Assembly (NCBI GenBank): GCA_004194705.1
Contig: SADC01000880.1
Span: forward strand, 60,576-124,575
Reading direction: 5' to 3'
DNA: 64,000 nucleotides
DNA from: Ditylenchus dipsaci
Taxonomy: Eukaryota; Nematoda; Chromadorea; Rhabditida; Anguinidae
This document shows positions 11,245-22,980 of the stretch, piece by piece. Position 1 is the stretch's first letter. Every line of letters begins with the position of its first letter. The notes beneath the pieces were generated by a model, which saw nothing but the letters and a program-made list of their open reading frames with translations, made no database searches and was not told the DNA's origin. Both the position numbers and the translations under genes were made by a program.

Positions 11245-12036
11245 TACCGTATTTCCTCTAATAACTCACCCTGCTCTGATAACTCACCCCTTAACTTTGA
11301 GGGCCTATATCTCACCTCGGAACAAATATTTTGCGAAGCTGTTTATTGCCTTTTCTTAATTCCCACGAACTCTACCGATTCCAGGTTTTAAATTTAATAT
11401 TTTCACCAAAAGATCTCGAGATTGACCTCAAATTTTTCCAATTTTCAGCGATCCAAAAATAACTTATCCGGGTGAGTTATTAGAGGAGGCTATACTATAG
11501 AATGTCCCCCCCAGCTAGCGAAAAATTTACTTTTCCTGAAGGGGAAAGGACCCGTCCATTTTGATTCTCGTGCTCTGAATAGGCACGGAAACACTTTGGT
11601 TTCCTGAAAATCGAAAAAAAAATTTTTCGATTTGCCTTGGTCCCCAAGGTAAAAATTTTTCAGAAAATTCAAAAAAATATTTTTTTGAATTCCCGCCAAA
11701 ACATTTTTTTAAGGGATTTAGGGCTGTATTGGAAGGGGAAGGGACAAAAGAGGGCCACTAATCACACAGAGCCCATTAACAAGAAGATGTTGAACATAGT
11801 TTTGAATACTGGGGCCTACCGCATAAATAAACTCTGGTATGCATGCTTTTTCATGCATCCAGAGTCACTTTCGAATGATTTGTGTCTAAGGTATGTGGGT
11901 GTGCGCATCTCAACTCCAAGCCCCCAAGCCCCCTGCGCCTCAAAATGAGACGGGTCCTTTTTCCTTCAGGAAAAGTAAATTTTTCGCTAGCTGGGGGGGG
12001 GGCATTCTATAGTGTTACCTTAGAGGAAATACGGTA
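11245..12036. mobile_element. TAC MITE split by a nested CM element
   Basis: The host element starts TACCGTATTTCCTCTAATAA at 11245 and ends TTAGAGGAAATACGGTA at 12036. Its TIR is interrupted at 11488. Without the insertion it is about 250 bp, close to the intact copy at 19305-19557, whose interior (CTGTTTATTGC, TTCCCACGA) it shares. Confidence 0.8.
11488..12019. mobile_element. CM foldback element, 532 bp, nested
   Basis: An exact 8-bp duplication TTAGAGGA (11480-11487 and 12020-12027) brackets the element. The ends are GGCTATACTATAGAATG and, on the minus strand, GGTAACACTATAGAATG, followed by CAGCTAGCGAAAAATTTAC. The left half, including the core up to GCGCATCTCAACTCC, matches 35627-36538. 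Much of the right half is deleted, so the hairpin lacks its second arm. It is non-coding. Confidence 0.85.
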
Positions 12037-13544
12037 TTTAAAAACGAGAAGGATGCTAGATATTCAAAAATTAAAATCCTGAAAAGTATTTACAAAAACT
12101 GTAACAAAAGTACTGTTTGACCATTCTGTGTGGTGAATGCATGTTTTTTCTCATTTTATCTGCTGTCAAATTAGTTAAGCTATAATAATTTGGCCTATAA
12201 ATTTATCGTTAAATAACTATTTTTTTATTCCAACAATTTTTTACTGAAAAACTTTATAGCCCCTGCTGTTTTTTTAAGAATTAGGCTGAGCCGTATGTTG
12301 GCCAGCGTATGTCATGACAGACTTACGCAGGCTGTCATTCTTATGTATGAGTCTGGCCTTACAAGTACTAATAACTTTGCCTAAGTTTAACAAATCAACG
12401 AGCAGAGAAGGCTTAAACATTGATGTTAACAAACAGGGTTTAATAATCCTTCCAATTTGTGAAATTTGAAACTGCTGCTTTGATGCACCAGTCAAAATGG
12501 GTATAGATCAGATTGATCAAGATGGGATCAGTTCAGATCAAATCGGAATAAGGAATATAGTTGACGAAATAGCCAACTTTAGTATTTTATCTTTAATTTA
12601 CTCCCGGGAATTTGAATTTCCTCGTCTGAAAATGACTCGGATTGCTTAGTAAAACACCAGAAATACCCATTGTTTTGTCCGGTTGAGGTGGGTATGAATC
12701 AAGTCACGTAGCTCAAAATTTTGAAAAAAGATATTTGGGTGAAAAAGGACATTTTAACTATTTTTGAAGAAAATAGTCACTCTATACAGTGCTTTTTGCT
12801 ACTTTGGAGCGAAAACAAAAGATTTTTACTGAAAACTTCAAAATAATAAAAATTTTAGGTCCCAAAAAACAAATCTTTTCAAAAAGGACACATGCGAGCC
12901 CTTTCCAAATGTATCAGGGTGAAATTCCGAGCCATCAAGCAGATGAAAGTGGGATTCTGATTCTAAACTTTCGCAAAAAGTTGACCACCTCTTTATTGAG
13001 CCACCGAAAACCCATTTTCAGGGGCTTTTAGCTTTCTATGGTGGGATGGCGATCAATCCAAGTTGTTTTCAGACTAGAAAAATTGGTGCTGTTTTTTAAA
13101 ACTGTGTAACAATTTCGGGCTGAAGTACACAATTCTCCTGGTCCGGAAGTGGCCAAAATGGTGTCTTAAGGGCATTTTAGCTACTTTAAACGTGAAAAAA
13201 CGAGCAGATACACTGCCGTAGGGTCAGCAATTTTTTTCGAGTATCAGGTAGCCCTGTGGTTCTAGCTACTAACGGAGTCACATTATTTGCAACATCTATG
13301 CAAAATGAACCCAAAAGGATTCAAAGGGGCATGCTCACTCGTTTAAATTGTCACCGGTAGTTTAATTTTTTTCCGAATCATTGAACTTCTGTACGGATTA
13401 TATGAAAATTTACCCTGTTGAATAAAAGAGAAAAAAGGCCATTTTTAGCTAAAACACGGCATTTTCGACCATAATAAACTTGTTTGAGACCAGTATTTAC
13501 AAAATGTAAATTCTTCCTCCGATTAGGCGCAGGGCGCTTGGGTA
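12037..13544. other. Intergenic with a diverged duplicate of 14.8-15.06 kb
   Basis: 12900-13100 resembles 14860-15060 in order and motif (GATGAAAGTG...GATTCTGAT; TTTTCAGACTAGAAA against TTTTTAGTCTAGAAA), heavily diverged. 12270-12360 carries the GCCAGCGTATGT motif also seen at 34.4 and 50.95 kb. No coding region is supported. Confidence 0.35.
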
Positions 13545-13830
13545 ATTAAAGTTGACCCACATTCCTTAGACATGATTTCGAGAAGCTGTTATGATATAGA
13601 TGATCTTTTTGCCCATCTCTAGTGACCAAAACAGGGTGAAAAGCATCAAACGAGGTATCTGAGTACCCTGCGAAAACGGCCAAAAAGTCGATTTTCGGTC
13701 ATTTTTTGATTGAAAGTGCTTTTCCGATCGTTTTTTTTTCATCTTTTCTATACGTAAAAGTGCTCAAATCTCGTGAAAACGAGGTTTAAACCGGTTTTCA
13801 GGCCAGGGAGGGATTCTGCACTCCTGCCTA
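13545..13830. repeat. CM core fragment
   Basis: CCTTAGACATGATTTCGAG near 13565 and CTAGTGACCAAAACAGGGTG near 13620 match the right flank of the hairpin at 2390-2470. The following block (CCAAAAAGTCGATTTTCGGTC) matches 36570-36710. It is truncated. Confidence 0.5.
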
Positions 13831-14321
13831 ATTATGAATTTTTTTCAAATTGCAATAAAACTCGAATTAGACTTTTAGTTTTTTCCTAATGGGTAGTTTC
13901 ATTACGTTGACGGACGTTCGAATAGACATCGGTGCTCTTTTGGAATAAATACAGTAATTCGCCCTTTTTTTATCACACTTAAAAAGTTTTATGAAGTTTT
14001 TTTGCCATCTTTTAATTTTTATATTAAGGTGTTTACTCATTTTTATATCAAGAGCAACTCTATGTAAATACTTTTTTCTTTATATCCTTTTTTAAATCAA
14101 TATATACTTGCTCCATACAGTCGACGAGAGTGTGTGCTTCCATGTAATAGTTTCAATATCAAAAATTATTCAGACACACGTTTTTTAGTGACTTTATTTT
14201 CATAATGTTTCTACGTTTTAATTGTATTTTCATGCTTTGTCAGATATTTTTATTTTTTATTTTTTTACAGATGCATAAATATATCCAATGAATCCAATGA
14301 AATAAAAGGATAAATCTTATA
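13831..14321. other. Intergenic, nothing recognised
   Basis: AT-rich. A weak TAC-like end (AATAAATACAGTAATT) lies near 13945. Confidence 0.3.
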
Positions 14322-14745
14322 TCTGCCTTGTTCTGGATGAAAAGTGCCTTGTTTTTGGCTGAAAAGTGCCTTGTTTTTTTCTTTTAGCCACAGCAGCAAG
14401 TATAGTAGCAATTTTTTCAAAATGATGAAACCATCACGTAGCCCTGCTTTTCTGGTTTCTAAAGGCGTATTGTTTGTTGCAACATCTTTGCACAAACTAG
14501 CAGAGACGCTTCAAAATATGAAGCAATTCGGAAAAATGATTTGATTCAAACTTTCATCTTTTTGTGCTTAATTTCAAACAGATGTTGCAACAAACAATAC
14601 GACGTTAGAAACTAGATGAGAAGGGCTACGTCATGGTGCTATCACTTTGAAAAAATTGCTACTATACTTGCTGCTGTGACTGAAAGAAAAAAACAAGGCA
14701 CTTTTCTGCCAAAAACAAGGCACTTTTCATCCAGATCAAGGCACA
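14322..14745. repeat. Foldback element, about 424 bp
   Basis: Arms at 14322-14490 and 14580-14745 are inverted copies, about 90 percent alike by eye: TGCCTTGTTTTTGGC against GCCAAAAACAAGGCA, and GTTTGTTGCAACATCT in both orientations. The arm tips repeat AAGTGCCTTG twice. Open frames across it reflect the palindrome. Confidence 0.65.
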
Positions 14746-15191
14746 TTTAATTCTCGTCCAAATAAAAATCACTTCAAATCAACCCAGACCATTAGTAAGG
14801 TACCCTGAATCAGTGATTTATGTGCTTTCAAGTTGTTTCCGGTACTTCTATATAGTTCAGGATGGGGTTCTGAGCAATTAAGCCGATGAAAGTGATATTC
14901 TGATGCACGCAATCGATTTTGTTGCGAACAATTTACTTCTTCTTTAGTGAACCTACGAAAAAACGATTTTAGTGGCTTTCAACCTTCCGGCTGTGAGATT
15001 ATCTGTGATACAAGTCGTTTTTAGTCTAGAAATTTTTTTGTTCTTTTTGCAAACCTCAAAAAAATTTTGCACTTTCTGCACTTTGGCTTTTACGCCTCAA
15101 AGTAGGTAGCGTAGAGTTATCAAGACTGTCAAGGTATTAGAGAAAATACTTTGATTTTTGCGGGCATTGTCTCCTTCACATCTTTACATTT

Positions 15192-15280
15192 CAACGCCAC
15201 CATGTGGGAACGAACTTGAACACGATTTTGTGAAATTGCAAAATACACAAACGCTCACGCACTGCACCACCGAGGCTACT
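15192..15280 (-). repeat. tRNA-derived SINE head, S1 (diverged)
   Basis: On the minus strand, GGTGGTGCAGTGCGTGAGCG resembles a pol III A box and AAGTTCGTTCCCAC a weak B box, 50-60 bp apart. It aligns with the better S1 copy at 22524-22606. It is not an intact tRNA gene. Confidence 0.5.
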
Positions 15281-15299
15281 TTTTCAAGTCTAACTAGCT

Positions 15300-18020
15300 T
15301 TCCGTTTTCTTTTAAAATATTATTTTCACATGGATAATTTGACAACTTAAGCTATTACTTGTGAAAATCTGAAAAAAAAATTGATTTTTTTCATCAAAAT
15401 ATTTTATTATGTGTATTGTTAAATATCCAGAAATATAATTTTTCAGTAATTTTCTCATCATTATTAAATTTCAATTTTTTGATACAGTCGAACCTCGACA
15501 TCCTTGATAAGCTGACACCCTGTCGACACTGCGATTCATTTTTTTCTAATTTTTGAATTAATTGAATCATGTGTTTTTCGTTTTATTTTTTCATGTGCAT
15601 TTTATTTTATTATTATTTTATTTACCACTTTTTATGTGTACTGTTGAATATTCAGAGAGATATCTTTTCAGTAATTTCTTATGATTATTAAATTTTAATT
15701 TTTTACTTTTTTTCAATAAATTACTGAAAGCTAAAAGTAACCTATGCGATAAAACTCTTAATATGGACATGCATGAGATATTTTTAATATTATGATTAAT
15801 TTGTTAATTTCCTATCTTTTCCATTTTGTTAATTTTCTATAAGCCACATTGTTGTCTTTTTTTTATAAAAGACAAGAAATTTGAAGTATTTTAATATTTG
15901 GGGTCGGCTATGTGTGACACCATTTTGAGTGGCCTGGTTGTGCCAGTCATAACCTGTTTCTGAGAAATATGTTATCAGGCGAGTTTGTAATTATTTGAAA
16001 GCCCTCTCAACGGCGGACAACCTTTACATTCCAGATTTAGGGATTCTATAGAAAATTCTCATAAGTGTTCCAGTTGTGCAAGTTAAAACTTGTTTCTGAG
16101 AAATATCTTATTAAACGAATATGTACTTATTAGTAAGTCCTGTTTACTTCGGAGGACCGTTGAATTTCAGATTTAGAAATTACTGTTAAAATTTCGAGAT
16201 TTTGCTATTTATATTTGAAAGTTGGTGGTTTGATGGTGATCTCGTGAGTGGCAGCCAGAACCAGGTAATCACGAGGCTATGAGATGAATTTATTTTTTAT
16301 TAAAAAATATTTTTTCAGTAATTTTTTATGAATATTAAATTTTAATGTTTAAAAAAGATATTTATTTTTAAATTTTATTAATAAATTACTAAAAGCTAAA
16401 AATTACCTACGGGCCAAAAAAGGTAACACATGAACATGAGATGTTATATTTTTTAATATTATAATGAACTGTTACAAGTAATTTTGTTAATCTTCTATCA
16501 GCCAGATTGTTTTACGTTTATATGAAAAGAGAGAAAATATGAAGTGTTTTAAAATTACAATAACAAATATTCACTATCTTATATTTCAATAAGCCATGTG
16601 AAAAATTTCTGTTTTTCATTTGACGTTCTACAGGGTTAGCCAAAAAGCCAACCCATTCCGGAAAAATACGCGTAGGTAACCCCTTGCCTACCTTATTTTC
16701 GAATTTTTTTCGGAAAAATTTGCAGTGTATTATTCTTTTAGAGAAAGTCAGTGCGAAATTTTATATGGTGGGACCTTGTTCCGCCTATCCTCACCATATT
16801 TTTTTTCTGTTCTGCTAGTTGCTGGGTTTGAGAAGAGGCTCTATGCTTATAGAGATCACACTCTTTTTAATCTGAGTTTCATATCATCGCCCGAAAATTG
16901 CTTTTAAAATTTGATTTACACTGGTTTTCGAGAATGTAGCTGTTTTTTTGACTAACCCTGTACTTGAAAATAATTTTTAAGATGATGAAGAAAGGGTGAA
17001 AAAGAAAAAAAGAAACTTTTTATAAATACTTGTTTGATATTTTGTTGTTTAGTATTTCAGATACTATTTGAATCAAATTCACAGTTTTTTTCATTCATTT
17101 ATATAATACAAGACTGCAAATACTGGACTACATAAAACCATGTACCTGTTTTATTATGCCTATAGGCTATATGAAATAAGTGGCATTTTCTATTCCTGTT
17201 TCTGCAAATACCATGCTCAAATTTTTTAACTTTATTTTTAATTCATCTATCGCAAAATTATCACTCATAAATTCTTATCACTTAAAAGTTCGCCCGAAAG
17301 TGAGCCTACGCACGAGCCCAAGTAATTTTTTATATAACGTCTGAGGGATTTTTTTCTAGCATAAGCAACTACAAATCCATTTGAAAAAGCAGGGTTTGAC
17401 CATAGTAGCGAATACTCAACCCCACAAATTTCTGTCTTCCAACTTAAGTGAAGAGTACAAAAATTTGTGTCCCAGACCCAGAAAAATTGGTTAAGAAGTT
17501 ATTAGTCACTATTTCCGTACGCTGAAATACTCCCGAGCCTAGGGCTAGTCCTAAACTTTTTGTTTCGAAGGGTAGATACATCGATTTTTTAAAGGTCTGA
17601 TTCTTGGGGGGGGGGGGGTTGTGGTGTTGGATGCTGAAGAGTGATTGGTGTTGGAATTATACGCCACTAGCTTCAAAGTTTTCAGTGTACGAGTATTAAA
17701 ATGATGCTGTTTTTACAATTAATGCTTTTCAGTATTTGCTAGCAAAATACTTGAGCATATTATCGTTGTCAACTTTGCAAAATTATTGTTTTTGATCTAT
17801 TTCGACAAAGACTAATCACATTGGAGTGCATGATAAATTTGAAAAAAGTTTTTTATTTAACAGTTTGTTTTCTTTACTTTTTTAAGCTGTTGAAAATTTG
17901 TTAGAATCGTGTGATAGTTTAGCTAAATTAAGTTTCAATCGTTTTTTACAATTTACACTTTCATCATTGTATAATTAGCCAATCGACAATTCTAGGACAT
18001 TTTCGAATACAAATTATTTA
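15300..18020. repeat. LR1, long copy 1
   Basis: A long AT-rich repeat without visible coding. The block TTACTGAAAGCTAAAAGTAA with GATATTTTTAATATTATGATTAA occurs near 15.72 kb and again, varied, near 16.38 kb. The 17.03-17.30 kb block (TACTGGACTACATAAAAC) and the 17.48-18.01 kb block (GAGCATATTATCGTTGTCAAC) recur in the same order at 19.15 and 20.11-20.61 kb. A lone CAGTCGAACCTCGACAT end at 15483 and a poly-G run near 17607 lie inside. Confidence 0.55.
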
Positions 18021-18026
18021 CTATTT

Positions 18027-18660
18027 GACATACCGTATTTTCTTTAATTAAGACACCGCTGCGTTAATTTTACAACCTTCGTCCAGGAGATGCGTTAATT
18101 GAAGAAGGTGCGCTAATTTTTCAACATGGCCGACTCGAGCACGGTAAAAATTCTTGACAAACACAAGAAAACAAACAATTTCATCAGTACAACATCAACA
18201 CACAGACAAAAGTTATTCAAATAAATTAGGAGAAAATTTTATTTCTTGTTCTTGTAGTGAATGGTCGATATCATATCCATTCTTTTCGTCTTTCTCTGAG
18301 TCGCCTTCTTCGATTCGCGGGAGGTTCTCAGCAGTGAAGCGAGCGTCTTGTAGAATTTGTAGTCCCTCTGGCACCGATCCCGTCAATGAAAAGGCATGCC
18401 TGTCGCTGATGGAATATTTGAAAGGCGGGTATCAGCTTAATTCGACAAAGAATTATTTTGAAACTGTCTTGATCAAGTACAGGGCTGCCATCTCAAAATT
18501 TAAAAAAGGGCATTTGGTCAATAGACAGGTATTTAAGGGAAGTCGAAGTCGGTGCTCAATTACTGAAGCTGATATTATTTTTTGCTGCAAAAATTTTTGT
18601 GACATCAACTGCATCGTAGTGAAAACAACATTAAGTGACCTTGATTACTACCAATAATGG
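18027..18660 (-). other. TAC end plus possible transposase-tail remnant
   Basis: TACCGTATTTTCTTTAATTA at about 18033 is a TAC-family end. Next to it, the minus strand is open at about 18216-18440 and reads SVPEGLQILQDARFTAENLP, then an acidic EEGDSEKDEKNGYD segment, ending at TAA. A 167-residue plus-strand frame (18154-18657) covers the same DNA but is Ser-rich, as expected for the antisense of acidic codons. The position beside a TIR suggests a transposase C-terminus, but I cannot name the family. Confidence 0.25.
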
Positions 18661-18679
18661 AAAAATTTGGAAGAATATG

Positions 18680-20620
18680 GGTCAATAGCTGTTCTCACTT
18701 TTCAAGACTTTAAAAACTCAAGCTATTACTTTGAAAAATTTCACAAAAATACTCTATTTTTTCATTAAACTATTTTATTATGTGTATTGTTAGATATTCG
18801 GAGAGCTATTTTCAGCAATTTTTTATGATTATTAAATTTTAATATTATTTTTTTTTATAATTTTCATTAAATTACTAAAAATTGAAAGCAACCTATGGAG
18901 AAAAATATTCAATATGGACATGACGTGTGTTTTTTTTTATATCATGACCGATTGCATTACAAATCATTTTATTAATTTTTCATCTGCCAAACATTTCGAA
19001 ATATTTTAATATAAAATATTTCAATATTTTGATATCAGATATCTAATATCGTTTTTCAATAAATTATGTGATAATTTTCAATTTTTTTTGATTTTTCACT
19101 TAAAATTTATTTTTTTCTGAAGGAAAGACAATTTTTCATGAAGTCTTTATTTACATTTTTTTTATTCATTTACAAAATACGAGACTACAGATACTGGACT
19201 ACATAAAACTATGTATCTTTGTTCATGTATGCCTATAAGCAATGTAAAATGAGTTGCTTTTTATTTCTCTGCACGTACCATGTTTAGATCTTCATATTTA
19301 TTTCTACCGTATTCTCTCTAATAGGCCGACACCCTCTAATAAACCGACACCCCTACTTTGAGGGACCGTAACTCAGTCCGAAGAAAAAAAATTACATCGC
19401 TGTTTATTGCGTTTTCTTACTTCCCACGAGCTCTATCGATTCCGCTTTTTCGATTTGGATTTTCACCCGAAAATGTCGAGTTCGACCCAAAATTTTCACT
19501 ATTTTTGAAGGGTTGAAAAATAAACCGACATGTCGGCCTATTAGAGAGAATACGGTAATCTATCTATCAGAAAGATATTTCTTACAGATACTTATTACTT
19601 TCAAGCTCCCTCGAAAGTGTTTTTATAGAAAGGCGTATCTTATAAAATAAAAAACTTATAAACTTTCTCCAGATAAGAAAACTCTTTTCAAATTAAAGTC
19701 TGAATTCGACTTTTTGCTCGAAAGAGTTTGAAAATAGTTATTATTTTCGCTAGACTTAAACTTGTTAATTTTATTTGTTGTGGGATCTATTTTATTAAGA
19801 GCTTATTTGAACAATAAAAACATATTTTTCAGACAAATTTTTAGTCCAGTTGGAAAGTTGGGTAAAATAAAATTATTTTAAAGAAACAGTTTCGATAAAC
19901 GGCGGGAAAAATACATATGTTTAAAATACAAAGAAAACAAAAGCTTATAACAAAGAAAAGTTTTTGATTTGCCAGGTGGCCAAAAAGTATTGAAAATTTG
20001 GTTAGCTGTTGATTTAACAGCTTAACCCAAAATACATTCTAATACATGAAAAAATACAAAAAATACAATTTAATCATCTTTACCGTTCGGAGTTTTCACG
20101 ATAGTCCCAGGCCCAAGAATAATGTCCGTAAAGCAGTTATTAGTCACAATTTTGTACGCGGGCCCACCCAAGAGCCTAGGGCTAGGCTTAAAGTTTTTGT
20201 TCCGAAAGGTAGATATAGCGATTTTAAAAGGTCTGATTCTTGAGCATGGGGGATATGGGATTGGTTTGGTATTTTACACCACTAGCTCTCGAAATTTTCA
20301 GTGTACGGGTATTGAAAAAATGCTGTTTTAAAATATTTATGCTTTTTATTATTTACTAGCAGAAAACTTGAGCATATTATCGTTGTCAACATTGCAAAAT
20401 TATTGTTTTTCATCTACTTCGACAGAAACTTTAGTCATTGGAGTGCATGATAAATTTGAGATACGCTCTTTATCTTCTAAGCTATTGATAATTCATTAAT
20501 AACGAGTAATAGTTTAGCGAAATTAAATGTTTATCGTTTTTTACAATTTTCACTTAAATCTTTGTATAATCAGCAAATTAACAATTGTAGCACATTTTCG
20601 AATATGAATTATTCACTACT
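18680..20620. repeat. LR1, long copy 2
   Basis: Same block order as 15.3-18.02 kb: ATTACTAAAAATTGAAAGCAA near 18870, TACTGGACTACATAAAACTA near 19190, GAGCATATTATCGTTGTCAAC near 20355. Relative to copy 1 it carries the TAC MITE at 19305-19557 inserted at TA. No conserved reading frame. Confidence 0.55.
19305..19557. mobile_element. Intact TAC MITE, 253 bp
   Basis: Begins TACCGTATTCTCTCTAATAG and ends CTATTAGAGAGAATACGGTA, an almost perfect inverted repeat extending into GGCCGACA. The terminal TA matches a TA target duplication. The surrounding LR1 sequence is continuous in the unfilled copy at about 17240. It is non-coding. Confidence 0.85.
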
Positions 20621-21064
20621 AGTTTTTGCCCTGCGGTCGGATTCATTTTTCGATGAACGTTGGTTCCGAAATATTATATATATCTTGACATTTTAGATTT
20701 AATTCCACAAAAATAAATTTTTTCACTCGACAAATTTTAAAAATAATTCAGGTTTTCGATACAGACATTAAAACAGTTGAAAGTGGAAAGTGGAAAGTTA
20801 AAAGCTAAAGTATTCCAATACTTGAAAGTTTAAAGTTGAAAGTTGAAAGGAGATGGTAAAAATCGTTGAGTGAACGTAGGTAGTCCGATTTTTTGTGAAA
20901 GCTGAAAGTAAAATTTTTTCTTAGTTGAAGTCATTTCTAAATGCAATTTTTTAAGTAGAATCCAAATTTTCAGTTATTTCAACCAAATATAACGAACAAT
21001 TGAGATTCTGACCGTTTATCATCTTCGACAGGGACTGACAGGGGAATATACATAAGAATAGGTA
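20621..21064. repeat. Intergenic with a GAAAGT-rich tract
   Basis: 20775-20900 repeats variants of AGTTGAAAGT and GTGGAAAGT. The remainder is AT-rich with no feature. Confidence 0.45.
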
Positions 21065-21180
21065 CCGCGCAAAATTATTCTTATTAATTATTGTTATTAT
21101 TAAACCGGCACCTCGATAAGCCGGCACCCTAAAGTCGGTCCCTTGGAGTGCCGGCTTATCGAGGTTTGACTGTAACCATG
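21065..21180. mobile_element. Tigger/pogo-like MITE end, short hairpin
   Basis: ACCTCGATAAGCCGGCAC at about 21110 is mirrored by GTGCCGGCTTATCGAGGT, followed by TTGACTGTA. The minus-strand terminus CAGTCAAACCTCGATAAGCC is typical of TA-inserting pogo/Tc1 non-autonomous elements. A related single end is at 15483. Confidence 0.55.
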
Positions 21181-21339
21181 TGGTCTCATTTAGGTGATGT
21201 AAGTCAAAAAAGGCTTTTTGGGAGTTGAACAAGTTGAACAAGCTTTCAAAAGTCTATATAAAATTCATTTCGATGAAGAACCTTCTTCACACTAGGAAAG
21301 CGGGGATTATGACACCGGATCCATGCACAGCATCATAGA

Positions 21340-21432
21340 TTCTCTAGAAAAATTGCCCTTTAATTCCCACACTGGACGACTGACTTTCACAGTCCGCCGC
21401 TGCTTTACCACTAGGCCACTGATGATTTTCAA
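21340..21432 (-). repeat. tRNA-like sequence, S5
   Basis: The minus strand reads AGTGGCCTAGTGGTAAAGCA, an excellent A-box and D-arm match. The B box is poor, so it is a tRNA pseudogene or SINE head. Confidence 0.4.
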
Positions 21433-22523
21433 GAATTAAAGTGATTTCGATGAAAATTGCTACTACAATGTACGAGACAGAGGTGGACAAAGATCAAACC
21501 AGATCGATCCAGAGTGAATATGTTTTTGCCACATTTTAATTTCAATATTGAGGTCAACTTTATGGAAATTATTTTTTCATATTTTTTATCTATTCAATAT
21601 TTAGTGTTTTTTATTTAATGGAAGGGTTTGCACTTTATCATGTGATGGTTTAAATCTATTGCATAGATTTAAAATTATATAGATAAAAAATTATATTATA
21701 TTAAAGCTTCGAAGTTACTTTTCATTCATACTTTTTGAAAGTTCACATTTTTTATCCTTCGTGAAATATTTTTTACAGACACATAAATAAATCCGATTAA
21801 TTGAAATATACGAAATTGCGATTCAGACACCCACTACAATTTTTGAAGACCGGTTTAAGTTTTTAAAACTTGACTTTTTGGAAGGTACGCAACGTTTCAT
21901 CACAAAACCGTTTTGTCGCAAAGTATTTTGTTCGCAAGCCGCTTTGTAGTAAACCGTTTTATCGCGACAGACGTTTCGTCGAAAAAATTTATTATTATTA
22001 GGTTAAAATGTCATGCGGCAAAAGCTGGTCTTAGTTTGCCTATGCACACATACCTGAGACACAAACTACTCCGAAATCTACGCATACCATATTTTCTGAA
22101 GACCTGACTAAGTAAGCTATAGTAATCAAATCTACTCTGAGTTTTCTCTGTTCATATTCAAAGACATATTCAGGAACGTATTTTAGGGGGGTGGCTGACT
22201 TGGCTAAAGCCCACTCCCTTCAAAAAAAAAATCCGAACTTGTCGCACGATTTATAGGCTAAAAATTAGTCAAAAAAAGGCAGCGTATGTCAGGATGGACT
22301 AAAAGATGAGTCTGAGATATGTTTGGGCCCGTTCTGGCACTGCCTTGCCAAAATCTGGCCAAATCTCGCCTAAGACTGAAAAATCAAAAAAAATCAACAG
22401 GGGGGCCAAGGCAAAAAAATCTTAACTCGGTCGCCGTTCAGCCCTCCGTAGGCTGACCCAAATTAAACCGAAATTTACCGACCCAAACTACCTCTCGAAG
22501 CTATTTAAATAACAAAAAATATC
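21433..22523. other. Intergenic with small repeats
   Basis: 21890-21990 holds a degenerate CGTTTTGTCGCAAA-type repeat of about 20 bp. 22035-22095 is a CM core fragment (CACACATACCTGAGACAC). 22190-22460 includes the GGCCAAGGCAAAA and GGCTGACCCA motifs shared with other MITE fragments. No gene. Confidence 0.4.
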
Positions 22524-22606
22524 ATGCCCCCACGTGGGATCGAACCCGGACAGCATTTTAGCGCCGAAATACGCAAACGCTTACGCACTGCGCCACTGAA
22601 GTCATC
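22524..22606 (-). repeat. tRNA-derived SINE head, S1 (best copy)
   Basis: On the minus strand the A box TGGCGCAGTGCGTAAGCG is followed about 35 bp later by a perfect B box GGTTCGATCCC and the closing stem CACGTGGG. It lacks proper acceptor and anticodon stems, so it is not a working tRNA gene. Relatives lie at 15.2 and 50.6 kb. Confidence 0.65.
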
Positions 22607-22734
22607 TTTTCAGACTTCAATAGCTTATACCCCAATAGGTTATACCTCTTTTAAAAGAGTTTATGTACATTGAAAAATTTTATTCGTGCGCTTTATTAAT
22701 TGCACGCAAACGACAGGGGGACCAAGTCAAGTGG

Positions 22735-22980
22735 GACCAAGGCAACCGGCACCGGTGCGAAAAATTTCGAAGGCTGATGTCGGTGCCGGTGCGGATGTTC
22801 TGAGATTCGTTAACACGCATTTGAGCCCTTTGGATTTGAGCCCCCGCATTTGAGCCCCGCATTTGAGCCCCCCGTATTTGAGCCCCCGCATTTGAGCCCC
22901 CGCATTTGAGCCCCCGTATTTGAGCCCCGCATTTGAGCTCCCGCATTTGAGCCCCGCATTTGAGCCCCATAGCAAAAGCC
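22735..22980. repeat. CACCGGTGC segment and GCATTTGAGCCCC minisatellite
   Basis: 22745-22800 has CACCGGTGC dyads. 22800-22978 is about 12 copies of a 13-15 bp unit (GCATTTGAGCCCC with A/G and C-run variants). Long minus-strand frames here encode only the repeat (GAQMRG-like) and are not genes. Confidence 0.85.

Noticed and set aside
18154..18657. Plus-strand frame of 167 codons, the longest in the window
   Set aside because: Ser- and Cys-rich without motif, and it mirrors an acidic minus-strand frame. More likely antisense of that remnant.
22524..22606. Intact tRNA gene
   Set aside because: A and B boxes are good, but the anticodon and acceptor stems do not form. Treated as a SINE head.
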